A DNA stretch of 64,000 nucleotides from Alphaproteobacteria bacterium. GTDB lineage: Bacteria > Pseudomonadota > Alphaproteobacteria > SMXP01. Numbering within the stretch: position 1 is the first letter of the stretch; the number at the start of each line of letters is the position of its first letter. The notes below the pieces were generated by a model. It worked only from the letters and a program-made list of their open reading frames with translations, had not been told where the DNA came from and ran no database searches. Location: assembly GCA_028285305.1 (NCBI GenBank), contig JANQPV010000049.1, forward strand, positions 61,655 through 125,654. Reading direction: 5' to 3'. The position numbers and the translations under genes are program-made. Shown here in pieces: positions 52,160 through 63,497 of this stretch.

Positions 52160-53965
52160 TCAATACCCGGCGGCCCCGGACTTGATCGTCTCGTAATATC
52201 CGGTGTCGAGAGGTTCGTATTTGTCCGCTCCCGGTTTAAGTACAAAGAGTGGCTCGCTCACCTGATCCACGTCATAGGCTTCTTTGCGCAGATCCCCTTT
52301 GACCATCTTCATTGTACCTGTGACGTCCAATTCTTTCTTGATGCGAAGGAAAACAGGACGCGCATAAACTGGTAGATTCTCTTTCACATAGTCTGAAAAG
52401 CTGTCCGTGTCCAAAGTCTCGATATCTTCATTCAGCGTCACCGCCGCCATGCCAGCGCGACCGTCCGTCGCCGGAATTTCGACCCCGTAGACGTTCGTAA
52501 AGTTTACTTGCGGATGGCCGTTCAAGATTTCGCCGACTTCGTTGGTGGAGACGTTTTCCGATTTCCAACGGAACGTATCACCCACGCGGTCGACAAATTG
52601 GTAGTGTTTGAAGCCGCAGGTGAAGCCGACATCGACTTGCTGCAGAAGATCTCCTGAATTGAACCATTGATCTCCGTTTTCAAAGGCATCCCGGACGACC
52701 TTTTTTGTGCTGGCGTCTTCATTGGTGTAGCCCTCAAACACTTGCTTTTCCGAAATCTCGGCGAGCAGAAGTCCGGGCTCGCCCTGTGGCACCTCAATAC
52801 ACAAACCGTCAGCGCCGCGCACGATTTCATCCGCATCAATATCATATTTGACGAGCTTCGCGTTCATCGGCGTGAGGCCGACGGTCTTGTCTTTGTTGAG
52901 GAAATTCACAAAGGCAACATTGCCCTCGCTGGCCCCGTAGAACTCAGAGATGCGCTTAATACCGAAGCGTTCCTTGAACTCCATCCAGATATCCGGTCGC
53001 AGTCCGTTGCCTAGCATTCCTTCCAACGGATTGTTGGCGTCGTCCGCTTTTCTCGGCTGCGCCATCAGATAGCGGCACAATTCGCCGATATAGATGAACC
53101 GGTTGGCATTGTGCGCGCGCACTTCTTCCAGGAATTTGCTGGCAGAGAACTTCCGTCTCAAGATGACTGTGGCGCCCGTCGTCCAACTTGCGCCTATGCC
53201 CAACATGAGTCCGGTTCCATGATAAAGCGGCAACGTAGCATAGATCCGGTCTTGCTCTTTGCAACGCATCGCGCCTTCACCCATGGATAAGCTTGACATA
53301 ATCGCCCGGCGGTTGGACACAATCGCCGCTTTGGGCAGGCCGGTCGTGCCAGATGTGAAGAGAAAGAAAGCCAGATCGCCAAGCGTTGCCGATTGCGTAT
53401 CGGGAGGGTTTTGATCGGATTGATCGTTGGCCAGGTCATCGAACGACTTAGCCCAATTAGGAACGGACTTTTCGCCGCCGTCCGCCACGAACAAAAGATC
53501 GTTTAGGTCTCCCTCCAATTCATCACGCACTTCTGCGATCGCATCGCTCAATTCCTCACCGAAGACGCATAACTTGGAAGACGTGACGTTCACACAATGA
53601 ACGAGTTGCCTTCCCCGCAAACTGGTGTTGATCAGGGAAGGGCCGGCTCCCAGTTTTTGGAGGGCCGTTACGACGGCAAGAAATTCGATCCGGTTCTCCA
53701 TGACAAGACCGACCACATCGCCTTTGCCGACGCCCAACGATTTGAAGGCGTGCGCGTACTTATTGGCAAGCGCGTTGTACTCACGCCAAGTCAGGGTCTT
53801 CCCTTCGAAGACGATGGCGGGCTGGTCGGGGATTCGCTGCGCGTTGGCTTCAACCCTCAGGCCATAGGAGTCGATAGTTTCCAGAGGCTTCGGCTTCAGC
53901 TTCTGTGCGATCATCACAAGCCGGCCAACATCGACAAAGGTTCCAAAGACTTCGCGAACACCCAT
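52160..53965 (-). CDS. Long-chain acyl-CoA synthetase (FATP-like)
   Basis: A 601-residue ANL-superfamily ligase of the FATP / long-chain-acyl-CoA synthetase group. Motifs: FLFTSGTTGLPKAA (phosphate-binding), EFYGASEG, and RVGDTFRWKSENVSTNEVG (hinge). ATG 53965 has AGGTGG eight bases upstream and is preferred over GTG 53977. It activates long-chain fatty acids for beta-oxidation. It diverges from the transporter gene at 54222 with about 256 bases between. Confidence 0.9.
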   Translation of the reverse strand: MGVREVFGTFVDVGRLVMIAQKLKPKPLETIDSYGLRVEANAQRIPDQPAIVFEGKTLTWREYNALANKYAHAFKSLGVGKGDVVGLVMENRIEFLAVVTALQKLGAGPSLINTSLRGRQLVHCVNVTSSKLCVFGEELSDAIAEVRDELEGDLNDLLFVADGGEKSVPNWAKSFDDLANDQSDQNPPDTQSATLGDLAFFLFTSGTTGLPKAAIVSNRRAIMSSLSMGEGAMRCKEQDRIYATLPLYHGTGLMLGIGASWTTGATVILRRKFSASKFLEEVRAHNANRFIYIGELCRYLMAQPRKADDANNPLEGMLGNGLRPDIWMEFKERFGIKRISEFYGASEGNVAFVNFLNKDKTVGLTPMNAKLVKYDIDADEIVRGADGLCIEVPQGEPGLLLAEISEKQVFEGYTNEDASTKKVVRDAFENGDQWFNSGDLLQQVDVGFTCGFKHYQFVDRVGDTFRWKSENVSTNEVGEILNGHPQVNFTNVYGVEIPATDGRAGMAAVTLNEDIETLDTDSFSDYVKENLPVYARPVFLRIKKELDVTGTMKMVKGDLRKEAYDVDQVSEPLFVLKPGADKYEPLDTGYYETIKSGAAGY

Positions 53966-54221
53966 AATCCAGTCCACCTAAGAGTTGTTGTTTACCCGAG
54001 TAATTTAGTCAACTTTTAGGGTATGAAAAGTGTCTTGTTAAGGCTTTGCTCGTCGATTCGTCGAGATATGAGATGAGAAGATGCGTGTAACCAGGAACCT
54101 TAGGGGTTTGCGAAACCGATTGCCGATGCCTCTATTGTCGGACGGCAAAGTCTTCGTTTAGGATCTGCCCTTTTTGGCGGTCTCCGACCCTTAGGACCGC
54201 AAGCGGGAGGGGCTGTCGTCA

Positions 54222-55820
54222 ATGGAAGGTGTCGTATCATCCAGCCTTTTGTACTGGTCCTGGGGATTCCTCATTCTTTATGTGGGCGGCATGTTGGTTT
54301 TTGGCTACCTTGGCCAGAAGCGGGTCCGCACCGCTGACGACTTCGCAACCGCTAGGGGCGGATATGGACCTTGGTTTTTGGCATTTGCCTTTGCTGCCAC
54401 CACGGCAAGCGGCGCCACCTTTCTGGGACTGCCCGGGATTGCCTACGACGTCGGCGTCTCCTCTCTTTGGTTCATCTTTCTCTATCCGGTGGGCGTCTAT
54501 GTCGGGGTCATGCTCTGTATGACACTCATTTCCCGGGCGGGAAATGCCTTCGGTAGCCGCACCATTCCGGAATATTTGGGGGACCGCTACCAGTCAGAGA
54601 CCCTGCGCATTCTTGTGGCGGTCTTTTCTCTGATGCTGTTCTTCTACTTGGCAGGTCAGCTTGTGTCCGGTCTCGTGATGTTCGAAACCATGCTCGGCCT
54701 CAACCCGGGCTGGGCGCTCTTTATCACGTGCGGCGTGCTGCTTCTCTACGTGGTGGCGGGCGGCGCCCACGCGGACATTTTGACGGATGGCGCGCAGGGG
54801 ATTCTGATGCTCGCCCTCGCGGTGATGATTTTTTTCTTCTTCATCTCCGGTTTTGGCGTGGAGGGCGGGTTTGGGGGGCTGCTGGTTGAGCTGAAAGCGG
54901 CGGATCCCAATTTCGTCAAGACGCTCAATCCGGACAGCGTGCTCGTCGGCTCTTGGTGGGCCATCTTTGCCATCATAGTTTCTCACGCCCCCTTAGGCTT
55001 GCTGCCGCATATCGGCAACAAACTGTGGGCGCTTAAAAGTTCTGCACAAAGATGGCAGTTTATGCGCATCGTATTCGCCATGGGGATGATCTTACCGGCG
55101 ATCGGGCTGGGCGGATTGTTGGCGCGCGCTATTCTCGGGGATGCCCTTGAGGCGCCCGACGCCAATAGCAATGAAGCCATCCCGGCGCTCTTTATTGAGA
55201 TCTTTCCGACGTGGCTTGCGGCCCTGCTAGGGGTCGGTATTTTGGCAGCGGTGATGTCTACTGCAGATGGTCTGGTTGTTTCTTCGAGCCAGGTCGTCGC
55301 CAACGATCTCTATCGCCGGACATTCGCGCCCCGCTGGCACAGCCACAAAAGCGAAGCGGAAATTGAACGATTGACCTTGGTGATCAGCCGGTGGGCGATC
55401 TTCGGCACCATGACCATCTCCGGCCTGCTTGCCTGGTTTCTCATGAATATGAACGTGGCCTTGCTGGTTTGGGTCGGGGTCGGCGGCATGATGGCCGCTT
55501 TGGCCGGCCCTCTTGTGCTTGGCACATTGTGGAAAGGGGTCACAGCCAGCGGCGCGATCGCTGGCTTCATAACCGGTGCCGTGGTTTTCTTAGTCACCCA
55601 CAGCGGAGTTATCAATCCGGCTTGGTTCGGGGACGCCGGAGCGTTGCGCGTAGCGGCCGATTGGCTGGCCTACCAGGCGCCCAGCCCCTATTCTTGTGCC
55701 GCTATGGGCGAGATCGCCTCGGTCCTGGTCACAGTCGTTGTTTCTTTGCGAACCCAGCCTGTCGCCCAGGAGCATTTGGACAGCATGTTTGGTACCGCGC
55801 CCGCTGGCGGATCAAGTTAG
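54222..55820 (+). CDS. Sodium:solute symporter family protein
   Basis: A 532-residue SSS-family transporter with about 13 hydrophobic helices. The N-terminal DDFATARGGYGPWFLAFAFAATTASGATF is the sodium-binding region typical of the family. Substrates range from sugars to amino acids and carboxylates. It is the first gene of a three-gene operon with an amidohydrolase-like protein (16-base gap) and an SDR, so it probably imports the compound processed by them. ATG 54222 follows GGGAGGGG. Confidence 0.88.
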   Translation: MEGVVSSSLLYWSWGFLILYVGGMLVFGYLGQKRVRTADDFATARGGYGPWFLAFAFAATTASGATFLGLPGIAYDVGVSSLWFIFLYPVGVYVGVMLCMTLISRAGNAFGSRTIPEYLGDRYQSETLRILVAVFSLMLFFYLAGQLVSGLVMFETMLGLNPGWALFITCGVLLLYVVAGGAHADILTDGAQGILMLALAVMIFFFFISGFGVEGGFGGLLVELKAADPNFVKTLNPDSVLVGSWWAIFAIIVSHAPLGLLPHIGNKLWALKSSAQRWQFMRIVFAMGMILPAIGLGGLLARAILGDALEAPDANSNEAIPALFIEIFPTWLAALLGVGILAAVMSTADGLVVSSSQVVANDLYRRTFAPRWHSHKSEAEIERLTLVISRWAIFGTMTISGLLAWFLMNMNVALLVWVGVGGMMAALAGPLVLGTLWKGVTASGAIAGFITGAVVFLVTHSGVINPAWFGDAGALRVAADWLAYQAPSPYSCAAMGEIASVLVTVVVSLRTQPVAQEHLDSMFGTAPAGGSS

Positions 55821-55836
55821 AGAGAGGAGAAAGGGC

Positions 55837-57303
55837 GTGAGCGACAAAGTGAGTATAGCCGGTTATTGCTGGCCCCAAAGCGCAAAGCCCGGCGAAACGA
55901 TTACGCTCTTCTGCCATACGGAAAACAGCCACTATTCCGTACGCTGTATTCGCCAGGGCGGCGAAGACGAGATAATCTTTGAGAAGACCAATCTGACCGG
56001 TAGGCGGCAAGACATACCGGACGATTTGTCCGTCATTGGATGCAATTGGGAGCAGTCGTTAGACATAAAAATTGAGGGCGAGTGGCGAACGGGATTCTAT
56101 TTGCTGGAGCTGACCGACGAAACCGGTGCGGCCGCTGAAGCCTTTTTCGTGGTTCGTCCGCCTCAGAAGGGCAACGCGCTGCTTGTTCTCGCCACGTCCA
56201 CATACGCGGCCTACAACGAATGGGGCGGGCCGAGCTTTTATACCGGCGGGGCCTTGTCCAGCATGAAACGGCCGTTGCCGAGGGGGTTTTTGAAAAAGCC
56301 TGAACCCGGAAAATACCGCGCCGCCTGCGCGCGCGAACTCACGCCGGATGAAATTAGAGACTACTTAAGCACGTACTCCTATTGGTCCATGGCGTCCGGT
56401 TGGGCCAATTGGGAAATCCTCTTTGTGCGGTGGGCGGAGCAGAACGGGATTGAGCTCGATTTCGCCACAAGCCAAGACCTGGACGCCGAAGCTGATCTTC
56501 TAGATGGATATGAATGCTACGTTTCGATCGGCCACGACGAATACTGGTCTAAGAACATGCGCGACCATGTGGAGACGTGGGTCGAGAGCGGCGGCAAAGC
56601 CGTTTTCTTTTCCGGCAATACATCGTTTTGGCAAATCCGCTATGAAGAGGACCGATCCCGCGTCGTCGGTTACAAGTTAGATCTCGAAGGCGATCCCGTC
56701 TTTGGGACAGACCGGGAGAGAAGCTTGTCGACCATGTGGTCGGATCCATTAGTGGGGCGACCCGAAAATCACATGACGGGGGTGTCCTTTACTCGAGGAG
56801 GCTATGCCCGCCTGCGCAATTCACCCCGTGGCAGCGGTGGCTATACGATCTGGCGGCCCGACCATTGGGCTTTTGAGGGCTTAGACTTGGTCTCTGGCGA
56901 TATCATCGGAGCGAACCCGCCCGTAATCGGATACGAATGCGACGGATGCGAATTGACCATCAAGAACGGCCGGCCAGTGGCAACGGGTGCGGACGAAACA
57001 CCGCCCCAATTCGAAGTTCTCGGAACGGCCCCTGCCCATTTATGGGAGACGCGGGAGGGGGATTCAGGTATGCCGGACAGTTATGTAGGGGAGCTGAACT
57101 GGGTGGCGCAGCGATTGGGCGGTGCAGACACAGAGGAAATTCGGGAAAAATTCGCTCACGGACGGGCCGTGATGGGCTCGTTCGCCAAAGGCAAAGGCGA
57201 GGTCTTCACCTCTGGCTGTACCGATTGGGCCTATGGTTTGGACGATGCATCCGTTGCGCGGGTAACCAAGAACATATTAAGCCGTTTTGGCGCACTGAGG
57301 TAG
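55837..57303 (+). CDS. N,N-dimethylformamidase large-subunit-like protein
   Basis: A 488-residue protein starting at GTG 55837 behind AGAGAGGAG. It matches the C-terminal catalytic part of N,N-dimethylformamidase beta subunits, recognised by ATSTYAAYNEWGGPSFY, the GYECYVSIGHDEYWS motif and FFSGNTSFWQI. The known enzyme uses an iron bound by two tyrosines and a glutamate; the glutamate of GHDEYW is a candidate ligand. It is shorter than the characterised large subunit (over 700 residues), and no small-subunit gene is adjacent. It is flanked by a transporter and an SDR in one operon, so hydrolysis of a small N-substituted amide is a plausible but unproven role. Confidence 0.8.
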   Translation: MSDKVSIAGYCWPQSAKPGETITLFCHTENSHYSVRCIRQGGEDEIIFEKTNLTGRRQDIPDDLSVIGCNWEQSLDIKIEGEWRTGFYLLELTDETGAAAEAFFVVRPPQKGNALLVLATSTYAAYNEWGGPSFYTGGALSSMKRPLPRGFLKKPEPGKYRAACARELTPDEIRDYLSTYSYWSMASGWANWEILFVRWAEQNGIELDFATSQDLDAEADLLDGYECYVSIGHDEYWSKNMRDHVETWVESGGKAVFFSGNTSFWQIRYEEDRSRVVGYKLDLEGDPVFGTDRERSLSTMWSDPLVGRPENHMTGVSFTRGGYARLRNSPRGSGGYTIWRPDHWAFEGLDLVSGDIIGANPPVIGYECDGCELTIKNGRPVATGADETPPQFEVLGTAPAHLWETREGDSGMPDSYVGELNWVAQRLGGADTEEIREKFAHGRAVMGSFAKGKGEVFTSGCTDWAYGLDDASVARVTKNILSRFGALR

Positions 57304-57315
57304 GAGGATAATTCC

Positions 57316-58152
57316 GTGGTGAACCATATTTCCGAGAAGGTTATTGTTGTAACGGGCGCAGCTGGAGGCTTCGGCCGTTTGGTCAGCGAGAAAGCCGCAT
57401 CCATGGGAGCGAAACTTATCTGCGCCGATGTCAACGGGGAGGGCCTCAGCGAGACGGTGCGCACCATAGCCGAAACCAACGGCACGGCTGTGGGCAAGAC
57501 CGTCGATGTCACGAACCTGTCCGAGGTGAAAGAGCTGGCGGCTAACGCGGCCTCGGAGTTTGGACGCATCGACGTTATGATCAACAATGCCGGCATCATG
57601 CCGCTTGCCTTTTATGCGGATCATGAAGAGGCCTCGGATGCCTGGAGCCGTTGTATCGACATCAACATCAAAGGCGTCTTGAACGGCATCACGGCGGTCT
57701 ATGACCAGATGATGGTCCAAGGGCAGGGGCATGTTGTGAACGTGTCTTCCATCTACGGCAACTTCCCTGTCATAGGCGCCGGCGTTTATGGAGCAACGAA
57801 GGCCGCGGTCAACTTCCTCTCGGAATCGTTGCGCGTTGAATCCCAAGGCAAGATCAAAGTCACCATTGTGAAACCAACCGGCGTACCGGCAACCGGGCTG
57901 AGTGCCGCCGTTGTCAACCAAGACGCGGTTGTGGGCATACTGGGGCAAAACGCTTTGTCGTACGGCGAAAAATTTGCCGCCTTCGCTGAAGGCCGCATGC
58001 CCGCCGAAGAGTTGGACGCAAACAATATTCAGTATGCCATCCTTGACCCCTCCCATCTAGCTGATCAGATCATTTATGCCATCGACCAGCCGTGGGGCGT
58101 ATCGATTGGAGACATTACGGTACGTGCTTCGGGGGATGGCTATATCTTGTAG
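57316..58152 (+). CDS. SDR family oxidoreductase (intact copy)
   Basis: A 278-residue SDR, third gene of the operon. GTG 57316 follows AGGAGG. The cofactor motif is TGAAGGFG, then INNAGIM, the catalytic serine in NVSSIYG, and VYGATK for tyrosine and lysine. The 3' part (57701-58152, 452 bases) is present again at 59994-60445, at identical length with only about seven amino-acid changes. That second copy lacks the cofactor half. This is part of the tandem duplication described in the findings. Confidence 0.9.
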   Translation: MVNHISEKVIVVTGAAGGFGRLVSEKAASMGAKLICADVNGEGLSETVRTIAETNGTAVGKTVDVTNLSEVKELAANAASEFGRIDVMINNAGIMPLAFYADHEEASDAWSRCIDINIKGVLNGITAVYDQMMVQGQGHVVNVSSIYGNFPVIGAGVYGATKAAVNFLSESLRVESQGKIKVTIVKPTGVPATGLSAAVVNQDAVVGILGQNALSYGEKFAAFAEGRMPAEELDANNIQYAILDPSHLADQIIYAIDQPWGVSIGDITVRASGDGYIL

Positions 58153-58299
58153 CCGCACTAAAGTCGGTTTTGGAATCACGAGGAGCGCCTTAAGCTCCAC
58201 GACATCGGTTGAAAACACCGTTGGTCTAAGGAGCGGGCGACCAAATGGCTAGATGTGCCCACTCTGAGACGGAAGCGGTAATGTCATTTTGGTTGTCCA

Positions 58300-59337
58300 C
58301 TAATGGTGGCTTGGTAGTGAATGCTCGAATTCATCAGGACTTTCGATCCCAAGAAGTCTTGGCTTGTCTTCAAAAGTTGAACTAACAAGTTTTTCGATTT
58401 GAAAAGCGGTTAGATCCTTATTGGATATCAATCGCTTGATCTCCTGCAGCTCCTTCTGATCGATGTTGTGTTGCCACTTCGAATACTTGCCACAGATAGT
58501 GCACAAAAGCATATCGTGACTTGGAGCCGTTAACTTCCACCGGGGGCCAAACCTTAGCACGGCGGCATACATAATTCTGGCTTTGTCCGGATCCACACCA
58601 CTCGTGATCATGGCATCGTAGAACACTCGATGCACGGATAACCAATCCCTGATCTTAGTTTCACAGTAGTAGTCATGGATGACCGAAGCTGCACGGTATC
58701 TCCCTGAAAAAGGCCCCCCAACTATACTCCAAAGAGGTTGTGGAATAGATGCGCCGTCAACAATGGTACCTTCGGGAACCGGCCAAAACCTCCCATGGGG
58801 ATCTACGTAGTTGATATCCTTGATAAGCTTCGTAGTCCTTCCGTCATCTTCGAGCGTTATCGCAATTTCACCGATAAACTGGTTGGTCTTTATGGGAATT
58901 GGTGAAATTCGTATTGGAGCAACCTCAGAGTCGCTCCTCTCAAGTTTTATTCCAAGAGTTCGCCCGTAGCTACTTTGTATTATCTGAGAAAGTTGATCCG
59001 TGCCGTCAACGGGAGCCCCATTTACTGCAACTATTACGTCTCCGGAAAGCAAGCCTTTCTCACGGGCGGGTGAGTCGAACTCAATTGCGACAATGTCGAC
59101 ACCGGAAGTGCTCTTCGACTTTCTTCCAACCAATCCGAGTCGATACGTTACTGACTGACCGGCGCCAGTCGTGAACGATGTGGGTTCGATTACCGGGGAC
59201 CTGCCAACCAACAGACCCTGAACGAGATCCGCAAAAAACTCTCCCGCTGTGTTTGGCGCGGGCCGCTCATGATATATGTAGGCCGTGTATCCAATCAAGC
59301 CAACAACCAAAGCGGAAAAGAGTGCGATTCTTCGCAT
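58300..59337 (-). CDS. PDZ and DUF1353 domain membrane-anchored protein
   Basis: A 345-residue protein with an N-terminal anchor (LFSALVVGLIGYTAY, about 5-19), a PDZ domain (about 65-140; AIEFDSPAREKGLLSGDVIVAVNGAPV), and a C-terminal DUF1353 domain (about 185-270; VPEGTIVDGASIPQPLW, then GRYRAASVIHDYYC). ATG 59337 follows GGAGG. DUF1353 proteins occur mainly in phages and small bacterial proteins and lack a known function; joining to a PDZ domain on a membrane anchor is unusual. It lies within the duplicated region, in the interval between the first SDR copy and the decayed leuA copy. Confidence 0.8.
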   Translation of the reverse strand: MRRIALFSALVVGLIGYTAYIYHERPAPNTAGEFFADLVQGLLVGRSPVIEPTSFTTGAGQSVTYRLGLVGRKSKSTSGVDIVAIEFDSPAREKGLLSGDVIVAVNGAPVDGTDQLSQIIQSSYGRTLGIKLERSDSEVAPIRISPIPIKTNQFIGEIAITLEDDGRTTKLIKDINYVDPHGRFWPVPEGTIVDGASIPQPLWSIVGGPFSGRYRAASVIHDYYCETKIRDWLSVHRVFYDAMITSGVDPDKARIMYAAVLRFGPRWKLTAPSHDMLLCTICGKYSKWQHNIDQKELQEIKRLISNKDLTAFQIEKLVSSTFEDKPRLLGIESPDEFEHSLPSHH

Positions 59338-59435
59338 ATCTGCCTCCAGCGTGAACCGAAATTAGCGTGCAGTGCGAAGGTTTTCCACTCGCAATGCTAG
59401 GCTGACCTCACGAGAGCAACGACCGTGTTCAACCA

Positions 59436-59473
59436 GTAGGGTGCATTATGCCCTGTGGGCCAATGCACCCTAC
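59436..59473. repeat. Palindromic intergenic repeat
   Basis: Perfect 12-base arms GTAGGGTGCATT (59436-59447) and AATGCACCCTAC (59462-59473) flank a 14-base centre. This GTAGGGTGC...GCACCCTAC form is a widely scattered intergenic palindrome in bacterial genomes. It lies just 3' of the decayed leuA copy. Confidence 0.6.
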
Positions 59474-59542
59474 ATTGTGCTCAGCATGGATGAAAGAGAT
59501 CCCTGTTCTCCCTGCCGTCGGCCGGGACGAGAGCCGTTCCCC

Positions 59543-59989
59543 TTATGCTCGACCCTTCAACGATCTGTTCACAACGCAGGTTACTGCGATCAGCGAAGCC
59601 GCGACGATATTCGGGTCGCATCCCACGCCGTAAACCCGTTTGCCGTCCACTTCCACTTCGACGAATGCAGTGGCATCAGATCCGATGCCCACGGAATGTT
59701 CCGAATAACTAAAGACTTGGATCTCTTTGCCATCGCCTTCTTCGAGCACACTCAAATAGGCATCATTCGGCCCATTTCCCTGACCCTCAAGCGTGATCCC
59801 GGACCCGCTTTTCTTCATTCTGGCCGAAAGGTTGGATAATTCCGAAGCATGGGCCGCGAGAAGTGTTTGACGCTCCAAAATTCATAGGTCCGGATCGCAT
59901 TCAAATACTATTCTTCAAGCGCCTTCCAAAGGTCTTCAGGAGGTTGGTCTGTACTGGTACAATCTGAAATTTTTTTGAGCGACGGAAAA
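59543..59989 (-). pseudogene. Truncated, decayed leuA copy (C-terminal part)
   Basis: This stretch is homologous to the last third of the intact leuA (61080-61536), with the same strand and the same stop-proximal sequence, but lacks the whole catalytic barrel. Damage includes a one-base deletion near 59877-59882, a GAG to TAG change giving an in-frame stop (59908-59910), and a six-base deletion within the regulatory domain. The open remnant of 111 codons (59543-59878) keeps the GQGNGPNDAY and [12 protein letters not shown] parts. It ends abruptly at the junction with the SDR copy near 59990. No function is expected. Confidence 0.88.
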
Positions 59990-60445
59990 GCTCATGACCG
60001 GATGATGGCCCAAGGGCAGGGGCATGTTGTGAACCTGTCCTCTATCTACGGTAACTTTCCGGTTGTGGGCGCCGGCGTCTACGGAGCAACGAAGGCCGCG
60101 GTCAACTTCCTCTCGGAATCGTTGCGTGTCGAATCCCAAGGCAAGATCAAAGTCACCATTGTGAAACCAACGGGTGTACCGGCAACGGGGCTCAGCGCCG
60201 CCGTTGTCAACCAGGACGCGGTCGTCGGCATACTGGGGCAAAACGTTTTGTCGTACGGCGAAAAGTTTGCCGCTTTCGCGGAAGGTCGCATGCCCGCCGA
60301 AGAGTTGGACGCAAACAATGTTCAGTATGCCATCCTTGACCCCGCGCATCTGGCGGATCAGATTATCTACGCCATCAACCAGCCTTGGGGCGTGTCGATT
60401 GGGGACATTACGGTTCGGGCGTCCGGGGATGGGTACATCCTCTAG
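59990..60445 (+). pseudogene. Truncated SDR copy (C-terminal half)
   Basis: The 452 bases from 59994 to 60445 match 57701-58152 of the intact SDR without length change. The N-terminal half with the nucleotide-binding motif is missing; the upstream end is fused to leuA-derived sequence. It keeps the catalytic VYGATK, and only about seven of 150 residues differ (mostly conservative), so the frame has been well conserved relative to the adjoining leuA fragment. A TTG (59975) or ATG (60001) could start translation, but no good ribosome site is seen. Confidence 0.85.
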
Positions 60446-60451
60446 ACAAGA

Positions 60452-60490
60452 GGCCTATCCTTCAGAAGGGTTGAATAGGTTTTTCCTATT
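60452..60490 (+). terminator. Possible rho-independent terminator
   Basis: An imperfect hairpin (CCTAT 60454-60458 with ATAGG 60475-60479, plus inner CCTT/AAGG) is followed by a run of five Ts. It lies just after the stop of the truncated SDR copy and has no counterpart after the intact copy. Confidence 0.4.
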
Positions 60491-60662
60491 AAAAGGCGAC
60501 TAACGGCAACGCATTGTCTCAGTTTCGCCCAGTAAACCGTAGTTTTCCCATGTCGTCGGGGCGGCACATAAACACTGCGCTTGGTTCGGACGACGGAGCT
60601 TGTCTTGAGAAACGACCGGCATGCTCCATATCACCTTCAGGCCCTACCAACCGGAGCGCGTT

Positions 60663-60938
60663 ATGCCCATCACCGTATGTCCCAATTGCTCCTCCGCCAT
60701 GTCGGAAGTCAGTCGTCGAAGTGTATTTATCGACGTCTGTCCCTCTTGCCGGGGGGTCTGGTTGGATGGCGGCGAACTCGAAAAGATGTTAGCTGCCTCC
60801 GACAGGGCCGCGGAAACGCACGCAGCGCCGCGGGATCATCGGTATGAGGACGACCGCCGGGATTGGTCCAATTCCAGACGGCCCCCAAAGAGACGGGAAA
60901 ACAGCCTCTTCGAAATGTTCGGCGATCTGTTTGAGTAG
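60663..60938 (+). CDS. zf-TFIIB (zinc ribbon) domain protein
   Basis: A 91-residue protein. ATG 60663 (MPITVCPNC) has GGAG six bases upstream and is preferred over 60621. The two CxxC pairs, CPNC and CPSC, form a zinc ribbon, followed by the family GVWLDGGELEKML. The remainder is charged and ends in SLFEMFGDLFE, as in many zf-TFIIB proteins. Nucleic-acid or protein binding is likely. It lies between the second SDR copy and leuA; no such gene is present in the corresponding interval of the first copy. Confidence 0.85.
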   Translation: MPITVCPNCSSAMSEVSRRSVFIDVCPSCRGVWLDGGELEKMLAASDRAAETHAAPRDHRYEDDRRDWSNSRRPPKRRENSLFEMFGDLFE

Positions 60939-61079
60939 CGAACGGACCAAGCGCTCTATTCGCGTTCGACCTCAGGGAGAGCCGGGATCTAACTTCACTT
61001 TCTCAGATTGAGTAGAGCAAGATCCCGAGTCAACGCCGTGTCCGTGAATACTGCAACATGCACGCGAAGAGCGGCGGCG

Positions 61080-63210
<2,131 letters not shown>

Positions 63211-63239
63211 TTGACACGGGGCGTGCCGAAATATATATA
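63211..63239 (+). promoter_or_regulatory. rRNA operon promoter
   Basis: A consensus -35 TTGACA (63211-63216) is followed 17 bases later by TATATA (63234-63239). It precedes the 16S gene by about 380 bases, a normal leader length, and is the best sigma-70-type promoter noticed in the window. Confidence 0.75.
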
Positions 63240-63313
63240 TCCGCTTCTGCCGCCGCGAATCAGCGGCGCCAATCATGAAAATTTATTTCATGGGCTCGAG
63301 TATCGAGCAGTAA

Positions 63314-63497
63314 GCTCTTTGACATTGTAGTTTAAGAAAGAGAAGCGTGGGTAGCGGAACTTTTCGCTATGTGAATTTTCACGCTTTTCTATAGCCAATC
63401 GATTTGGTCGGCGAGCATCCTTTGGGTGAAAGTCTAAAGGGTGGGAACTGATTGAATTGATTTGTGATGGAACTCGTTACTGAGTTTGCTCTTTGAA
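63314..63497 (+). promoter_or_regulatory. boxA-like antitermination elements in rRNA leader
   Basis: GCTCTTTGACA at 63314-63324 and TGCTCTTTGAA at 63487-63497 resemble the boxA element (TGCTCTTTAACA) used by NusB/S10 antitermination in rRNA leaders. Their position between the promoter and 16S fits that role. Confidence 0.5.
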
